Made by a program: the position numbers and the translations under genes. 64,000 bases of DNA from Rhodococcus sp. 14-2483-1-2 (lineage in GTDB: Bacteria > Actinomycetota > Actinomycetes > Mycobacteriales > Mycobacteriaceae), in the NCBI RefSeq assembly GCF_002259405.1, contig NZ_NPFW01000021.1, positions 1 through 64,000 on the forward strand. Reading direction: 5' to 3'. Of the stretch, positions 53,496 to 61,100 are shown piece by piece. Under the pieces are notes generated by a model. It was not told the origin of the DNA. It ran no database searches and saw nothing but the letters and a program-made list of their open reading frames with translations. Within the stretch, counting starts at the first letter, position 1. Each line of letters starts with the position of its first letter.

Positions 53496-55111
53496 ACGTA
53501 TCCATCACCGAGCAGATCAATCCACTGGAATTACCAGGGGTAGTCGCCTATCCCGACGAGTTCGCTGCGTACTACCGCGAGAAGGGGTACTGGATCGGCC
53601 AGACTCATTCGGATCTGTTGGCATCGGCGGTGGCAGAGTTCGGTAGTCGTCTCGCAGTGGTCGACTCGGGCCGCAGTCTCACCTACGCCGAACTCTCCGC
53701 GCGCGTGCAGGTGATCGCGGGAGAGTTTGCGCGCCGCGGTATCAGCCGAGGTGACCGCGTCGTGGTGCACATGCCCAACACGGTCGAGTTCGTCGAGGTC
53801 GTGTTCGCGTTGTTCGAGATCGGGGCGCTCCCTGTCTTCTCTTTGGCTGCGCACCGCGCCGGCGACATCACTGGTTTTTGTGCTGCGACCGGAGCCGTTG
53901 CGTACGTCACCGTCGACCGATTCGGTGCAACCGATTATTCCGCCATCGCCGCCGAGATCGCACAGGCACACCCGGGTCTGTTTACAGTCGTGATTCCGGT
54001 CGGTGACGAGAGCTGGGCGATCGGTCCCGAATTGCCGCGGCGGAACAGGTCGTTGGCGTCGGATATCGCATTTCTTCAGTTGTCCGGTGGCACGACGGGA
54101 ACCCCGAAACTGATTCCCCGCACGCACGACGACTACCTCTATTCGGTTCGCGAAAGCGCACGTATCTGCGGAATCGACGAGACGTCGGTGATGCTCGCGG
54201 TCCTCCCCATCTCGCACAACTTCACGATGAGTTCACCGGGGCTGCTGGGCATGATCGCGGCCGGAGGAGCAGTCGTCATGGCACCGGATCCGAGCCCCGA
54301 CACCTGTTTCGCACTGGTGGAGCAACATTCGGTCACCCATGTGGCGCTTGTGCCTCCGCTGCTCGTTGCGTGGCTCAACTCGTCGCTGCGCAGCCAGCGC
54401 GACATCGGCTCGCTGGAAGCCGTCTGGGTCGGTGGTGCAAAACTTTCCGCCGAAGTGGCGCGGCGTGTCACCCCGGAGCTGGGATGCGTTCTGACCCAGG
54501 TGTTCGGCATGGCAGAGGGACTGGTGAACTACACACGAGCAGGCGACGACGACGAGACTATCTTCACCACCCAGGGGCGGCCCATCTCGCCCGACGACGA
54601 AGTGCGTGTGGTCGACGACGCCGGAGCCGAGGTAGCTGTCGGCGAGCCGGGGAACCTGCAGACTCGTGGGCCCTACACGATCCGCGGATACTACGACGCA
54701 CCGGAACACAACGAGAAGTCCTTCACAGCCGACGGATTCTATTCCACCGGCGACGTCGTGATCCGCGATGATCGCGGATACCTCCAGGTAGTCGGACGTA
54801 CGAAGGACCAGATCAATCGCGGCGGTGAGAAGGTGGCGCCCGCGATGGTGGAAAACCACCTCCTGGCGCACGAGGGTATCCACGACGTGTCGGTCGTGGG
54901 CGTGCCCGATCCTGCGCTCGGCGAGAAGACGTACGCGTACGTGATCCGGCGTGATCCGCACTCGGAGACGCCGACCGCATCGCAACTACGGTCGTTCCTT
55001 CGCGCCGAACGCAAGGTTGCCGCCTACACCATCCCCGACACGTTCGAGTTCGTGACCGAGTTTCCTACCACCTCGGTCGGCAAGATCGACAAGAAGAGCC
55101 AGAGCCGATGA
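53492..55111 (+). CDS. entE: 2,3-dihydroxybenzoate-AMP ligase
   Basis: Activates DHB as the adenylate and loads it on an aryl carrier. The 539 residues start at TTG 53492 (overlap TTGA). The P-loop FLQLSGGTTGTPKLIPRTH, the DHB-pocket region LPISHNFTMSSPGLLG, TQVFGMAEGLVNYTR and the final catalytic Lys in TSVGKIDKKS are complete and DhbE-like. No carrier is fused to it. Its stop overlaps the NRPS ATG (ATGA). Confidence 0.95.
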   Translation: MNVSITEQINPLELPGVVAYPDEFAAYYREKGYWIGQTHSDLLASAVAEFGSRLAVVDSGRSLTYAELSARVQVIAGEFARRGISRGDRVVVHMPNTVEFVEVVFALFEIGALPVFSLAAHRAGDITGFCAATGAVAYVTVDRFGATDYSAIAAEIAQAHPGLFTVVIPVGDESWAIGPELPRRNRSLASDIAFLQLSGGTTGTPKLIPRTHDDYLYSVRESARICGIDETSVMLAVLPISHNFTMSSPGLLGMIAAGGAVVMAPDPSPDTCFALVEQHSVTHVALVPPLLVAWLNSSLRSQRDIGSLEAVWVGGAKLSAEVARRVTPELGCVLTQVFGMAEGLVNYTRAGDDDETIFTTQGRPISPDDEVRVVDDAGAEVAVGEPGNLQTRGPYTIRGYYDAPEHNEKSFTADGFYSTGDVVIRDDRGYLQVVGRTKDQINRGGEKVAPAMVENHLLAHEGIHDVSVVGVPDPALGEKTYAYVIRRDPHSETPTASQLRSFLRAERKVAAYTIPDTFEFVTEFPTTSVGKIDKKSQSR

Positions 55112-58100
55112 CCGTTACCGACGACACCCGTACCGACGAGTCCAAGTCGCTGCTGCCACTGACAGGGGCACAGTTGGGCATCTGGAATGCCCAACGCCTC
55201 GAACCGGATTCGCCGTACTACCTCGTCGGTGAGGTTCTCGAGATCGACGGAACCCCCACCGAGGTTCCCATCGACCTCGTCGCACTCGTCGACGCCATCG
55301 AGGCAACCGTCGGGGAGGCGGAGACCATGCGTCTGCGCTTCACCGATACCGAGAACGGGCCGCGTCAGTGGATCACAGAGGCGGGCTCGCTGACGATTCC
55401 CGTTCTCGATCTCTCCGAATCGGCGGATCCGTACGTGCGCGCCGAGGAGCGGGTGTTGCAGTGCCGTACCGAGGCCGCCGAGGCATGCCGAGAGATGGTG
55501 GACCGCCCCCTGTTCGCATACACCCTGCTGCAGCTCTCGCCCACGGAGGTTTGGTGCGTGCAGCTCTACCACCACCTTGTCGTCGACGGGTATTCCGCGG
55601 CGATGATCTCGCGCCGGCTCGCCGCGCGGTACACCGCGACCGTTGCAGACAAGCCGTTGCGTCCGAACGCATTCGGATCCTTCTCCGCAGTGGTGGCCGA
55701 AGACGTTGCCTACCGCGAATCCGAGGCCGCTGTCGCCGACCGTGAGTTCTGGTCTACCTCGTTGACACCATTGCCGGAGCGGCACGGGCGAGGCGGAGGA
55801 AGCGACACACCGGCGGAACGCACGCACTCGGCGAAATCCGTGCTCGACGCCGACGCGATGCACCGCATCAAGGACATCGCCGACGAATGCGGCTGCACCT
55901 GGGCCGATGTACTGATCGGCGGATACGCAGGATTCGTTGCGCGCGCGCTGGGCACCTCCGACGTCGTGATCGCCTTTCCGGTCATGGTGCGCACCACTCG
56001 AACGACACTGACCACTCCGTCCATGGCCGTCAACGTGTTGCCGCTCAGAGTGACGATCGGACTCGGTGACGACATCACAGCGCTGGCGACCGCGACGGCG
56101 TCGGCGTTGAAGGACTTACGGGAGCATCAGCGGTATCGCGGCGAGGACATCGTCCGCGACCTCGCTTCGCCCGGTGCCGGCGCGTTGTTGCACGGTGTCG
56201 GAATCAATCTGAAGGCATTCGACTTCTACCTGAACTTCGCGGGCGCTGTCGGCAGGCTACGCAATGTCGCCGGTGGCCCGCCCGAAGAATTCGGTCTCAC
56301 AGCCACCCCCATCGACGGTGGCCGGGTGATGTTGGGATTCGAGGTCGACGCCAGGCAGCTGTCCGAATCCACGGTTCGTGCGCGTGCCGACGGTCTAGTC
56401 GGACTGCTGTCCGCGCTGTGTTCGCCGAAGCGACCCCCGCTGGGGAACATCGACGTTCGGCCGGGTGGGCTCGACCCTGCCTGGACGCCCGCACCGACCC
56501 CTGACGCAGGGCAGGAATCGGTCGCCGAGATGTTCGCCGCCATGGCCGCTGCGCATGCAGACGACATCGTGCTCACCGACTCCGGTAGGTCCTGGACCGC
56601 AGCGCATTTGGCCGAGCGAGTGCACAGGATCGCCCGCCTCGTCCGTAGCCGCGGAGTGGGACCCGACGACGTCGTGGCGCTTGCTCTTCCTCGCTCGCTC
56701 GACATGGTGGCAAGCATCTTCGCGGTCTGGGAGGCGGGCGCAGGCTACGTCGTGCTCGATCCGGCGTATCCCGCAGCGCGACTGAACGATCTCGCGCAAC
56801 GTGCACGTCCATCGATTCTTCTGTGCGACAAACTATCTCCTGTTCCCGAGGTCGACGTGACAGTCATCGCGCTCGAGAGTGAACGCATTCGAGCCGAATT
56901 GGCGTCCCTCTCCGCCGGACGACTGGCAGCTCACGAGCTCGCAGCACCGCGGCACCGCGATCACACTGCCTACATTCTGTTCACGTCCGGATCCACCGGC
57001 ACACCCAAGGGCGTCGTCGTCCGTTGCGGTGGCCTCACGCACCTCGCTGCCAGGCACCGCCACACGCTCTACGCCGACGCTGCGCGCCGAGCGGGCGGTC
57101 GCGCTCTCGCCATCGCTCACACGACATCGTTCGCGTTCGATGCATCGCTCGACCCGTTGCTGTGGATCCTCGACGGTCATCGGATTCATCTGTACGACAG
57201 TGATGTTCAGCGAGATGCGGATCTACAGGTCGAACGGTTCGCTGCCGACGGCATCGACGTCGTCGACACGACTCCTTCGATGGCGGCGTTTCTGGTCGAC
57301 GCGGGTCTGGTCGGTGTAGGACCAGTAGGCCACAAGGCGGTGAGCACCATCGTCATCGGTGGTGAAGCGTTGCCCTCAGCGCTCGCCGGGCAGTTGAGTG
57401 CTGCCGATGCTGTCGTCCACAACATGTACGGACCCACCGAGGCCACCGTGGACGCCATCGTCGACCGGGTGACCGGAGCGGACGTCCGCATCGGGCGGCC
57501 GCTGGAGGGTACCGCGGCGTATCTTCTCGACGGAGCGCTGCGCCCGGTCCTCGACGGAGAGACCGGTGAACTGTATCTGGCCGGACCGCAGCTCGCCCGC
57601 GGGTACCTCGACATGCCGGGCGCTACTGCCGATCGCTTCGTCGCGGACCCGTTCGATCCGGCGGGCGGTCGGATGTATCGCACGGGCGACCTCGCTCGTT
57701 GGGACCCCGCGACCGGGTACGAGTACCGAGGACGCGCCGACGACCAGGTCAAGATTCGCGGACACCGCGTCGAACTACGGGAGGTCGAGACCGCGTTGGC
57801 CGCGATCGACGGCATCGGCGCGACCGCCGCAATGGTGACCGGAAGTGGTTCTTCGGCCAAGCTTCTCGGGTACGTGGTGTTCGAGACCGGCACAGTGTCC
57901 CTGTCCGGGGACGACATCCGCCGCGACCTGCTCAGACGGCTACCCGACCACATGGTGCCCTCGGTCGTCACGGTGCTCACCGAGATGCCGCTCACCGTCA
58001 ACGGCAAGGTCGACCGCGCACAACTTCCCGCGCCGCGCGCGGTCGATGTCGGCGGTGGCCGGCTTCCGAGCACCGCGTCGGAGTTCGCTCTGTGCGCTGT

Positions 58101-61100
58101 TCTCGCCGACGTCCTCGGCCACGACAATGTATCGCTCGACGCAGACCTTTTCACGCTCGGCGGCGACAGCATTGCTGCCATCAGTATCAGCAGCCGGTTG
58201 CGCGCACACTCGGTGGTGCTGACGCCCAAAGAAATCCTCAGCGGACGTGATCTCGCAACCCTCGCCGCAACGAGCCGCACCATCTCGGTCGGCGTCGAAA
58301 ACGCTGCCGAGGACGTGGCCTTCGGAATCACGCCGGCGACCCCGATCCTGCGACGCGTGGTGGAGAGCAATTCTCCGGCTGCGGTCGCCTCCTATGCACA
58401 GTGGACCGTCGTCGAGGTGACCGACGAGATCGAAACGGAGGCGCTGCGGACCGCGGTGTCGGCCGTCCTCGAACGGCATGCGGCACTGCGAATGCGCGTG
58501 ACTGCGGTGAGCGATGTCGAGATCGAGCGGACCGCAGCACCGGCGGACGTTGTCGAGTACGGTCCGGTCGACTCCAGCCGATTCGGTTCGAATATCAAGG
58601 AATTGGCACGGGACCTCGCAGCCGACCTCGCACCCGCTGCCGGCCGTCTGTCGAAAGTGGCCCTGATCCGGATGTCCGACGGGTGCGACCGGGTACTGAC
58701 GGTCGTGCACCACTTCGCCATCGACACCGTGTCGTGGGCGGTCCTGCTGACCGACCTGTTCGTTGCTGTCCGCTCTCGTGCGCTACCTGCCGCAGTGGGG
58801 GCGTCGTGGCGTCGTCGGGCCGAGGACTTGGCCGAACGCGGGTCGGCGCACCGGTACCTGAACGAACTCGACCACTGGACGGCCGTCCTCGGCGGCGAGC
58901 CGTCTCCACTGTGCGACGCAGTCCTACGGCCCGGGATCGACACACACGCGACCTCGTCGATCACCTGGACGAGATACTCGGCTGCGACTACCTCCGCAGT
59001 TCTCGACGACCTGTGCGCACAGTATCGAGCCCGCCCAGACGAGGTGTTGCTCGTCGCCGTGACCCTGGCCGTTCGGGCAGTCCGGGGGCGTGCCATGGGA
59101 GACTTCGCAGTGCTGATGGAGGGCCACGGGCGCGACGGCGACGGTGCCGAGGATTTCGGTTCGACCGTCGGATGGTTCACCACCGAGTACCCGATCTCGG
59201 TACCCGCCGGCGCAGTCGATTCGCCGGATCTCGTCGCGGAAGCATGGGCCGGGGGAGCTGTCGTGGCCGAACTCGTTCACGAGATCAAGGCGCGCCGCCG
59301 CGCCGGCCGCGACGAGGGGCTCGGGTATGGAGTCCTGCGATATCTCGACGACGCAGGCAGGGCGCTGGCGACGTCAGCGGAACCGCAGATCGTCCTCAAC
59401 TACCTCGGCAAAGCCAGCGGGATGTTCGGGAACGGCTGGAAAACAGCATCGGCTGACGCGTTCGGCGTCGTGGAACCGCCAGATCGGATGCTCACGGAGG
59501 TGCTCGCGCTCAACGCCTTCGTCCGCGACTCCGACGAGGGCCCAACGTTGTCGGTCGAGTGGACGGCCGCGAACGAGCTCTTACCGAGCGACGACGTCGT
59601 CGTCTTGCAGGAGTATTTCCGGCAGTCGCTAGACGGCCTCGCGGCGCACTCCGCGCTGTTCGACGGTGGGCTCAGCGCCGTCGACGCCGAGGGCGTAGTC
59701 GTCACTCAACAGCAGATCTCGGCGCTGGAATCGCGGACGGGCCCGCTGGCTCGGCTGTTGCCGCTGTCGCCGCTGCAAGAGGGACTACTCGCCCACTCGG
59801 CGCGTTACAGCGACCAGGACGTGTACACGCTGACCGCCGTCGTGGACCTCGCAGGCAGACTCGACCCAGCTCGACTTCGGCGCGCCTTCCTCCATGTGGT
59901 GCGGCGTCACCCCAACCTGGCGGCGAGCTTTCATTTCGACTCTGTCGACGAACCCCTTCAGGCAATTCCCCGGACGGTCGAGATCGACTGGCGGTCTACC
60001 GACCTCTCGCACCTGACGGCATCCACGGCCGATGCTGCGGCGAATGAAGCCGGCCGGATCGCGGCGAGCCGCGTGTTCGACGTCGGCTCCGGCCCGCTAC
60101 TGGCCGGACACGTTTTGTCGTTGCCCAGCAATCGAACGCGGCTGTTGCTGAACGCACATCACCTCGTGACCGACGGGTGGTCGACGCCGATCGTGCTGCG
60201 CGAACTGGTGCAGCTGTACAACGACGACGGTGCGCTTCCACCGCCGCCGGACTACGGCGACTACCTGGCGTGGCTTGCCGAACGCGATCGTGGTGAACAG
60301 CTGGACGCATGGCGTCGGCGACTGTCCGGGCTGACCGAACCGTCCTTGGTCGCGCACGGAGAGGCCACAGGTGAAGCCACGATCTCCCGGGAAGCTGCGT
60401 TACGCGACGGCGTGGGTGAGCAGCTCTCGACCTGTGCACGCGAGAACGGTCTGTCCGTCAACACCCTGGTGCAGGCAGCCTGGAGTGCGGTCGTGGCGGC
60501 GCTCGTCGGTCATCGCGACGTCGTATTCGGGACGACCGTGTCCGGTCGTCCCGCCGACCTTGCTTCGATCGAACAGATGGTGGGACTGTTCAGCAACACG
60601 GTTCCGGTTCGGCTGCAGTTGGACGACCGACCGCTCGCGGAGGTGCTGCGACGTAGTCAGAGCGAGCAATACGACCTCGGCGACGCCGAACATCTACCGC
60701 TGCCCGAGATATCAGCCTGCAGCGACGTGCCGAGCGGCACCGCATTGTTCGACACTCTCGTCGTGTTCGAGAACTACCCCAACCTCGTCGGCGACGATCC
60801 CGAGGAGCGGGAGGGGTATACCCGAATCGTCGACATCGGCAATCTCAGTCTCACTCAGTACCCACTGTCGTTGCTGGCTCCGCCGGGTGACCGATTCCGT
60901 CTCGTCGTCGATCACGACCCGACCGTCGTGGACAATGCCGTCGCGGCAGCGGTAGCCGAGGCGCTGCCGGCAATTCTCGAACAAATTCTGGTGGGACTCG
61001 GCGCTCCTGCGCACGAATTGATCCCGCAGTCGCTTCCGGTGCTACCGACTCGGGCACGCGGGCGGACTCTCCCGAGCCGTGTCGACCACACGACGTCGAC

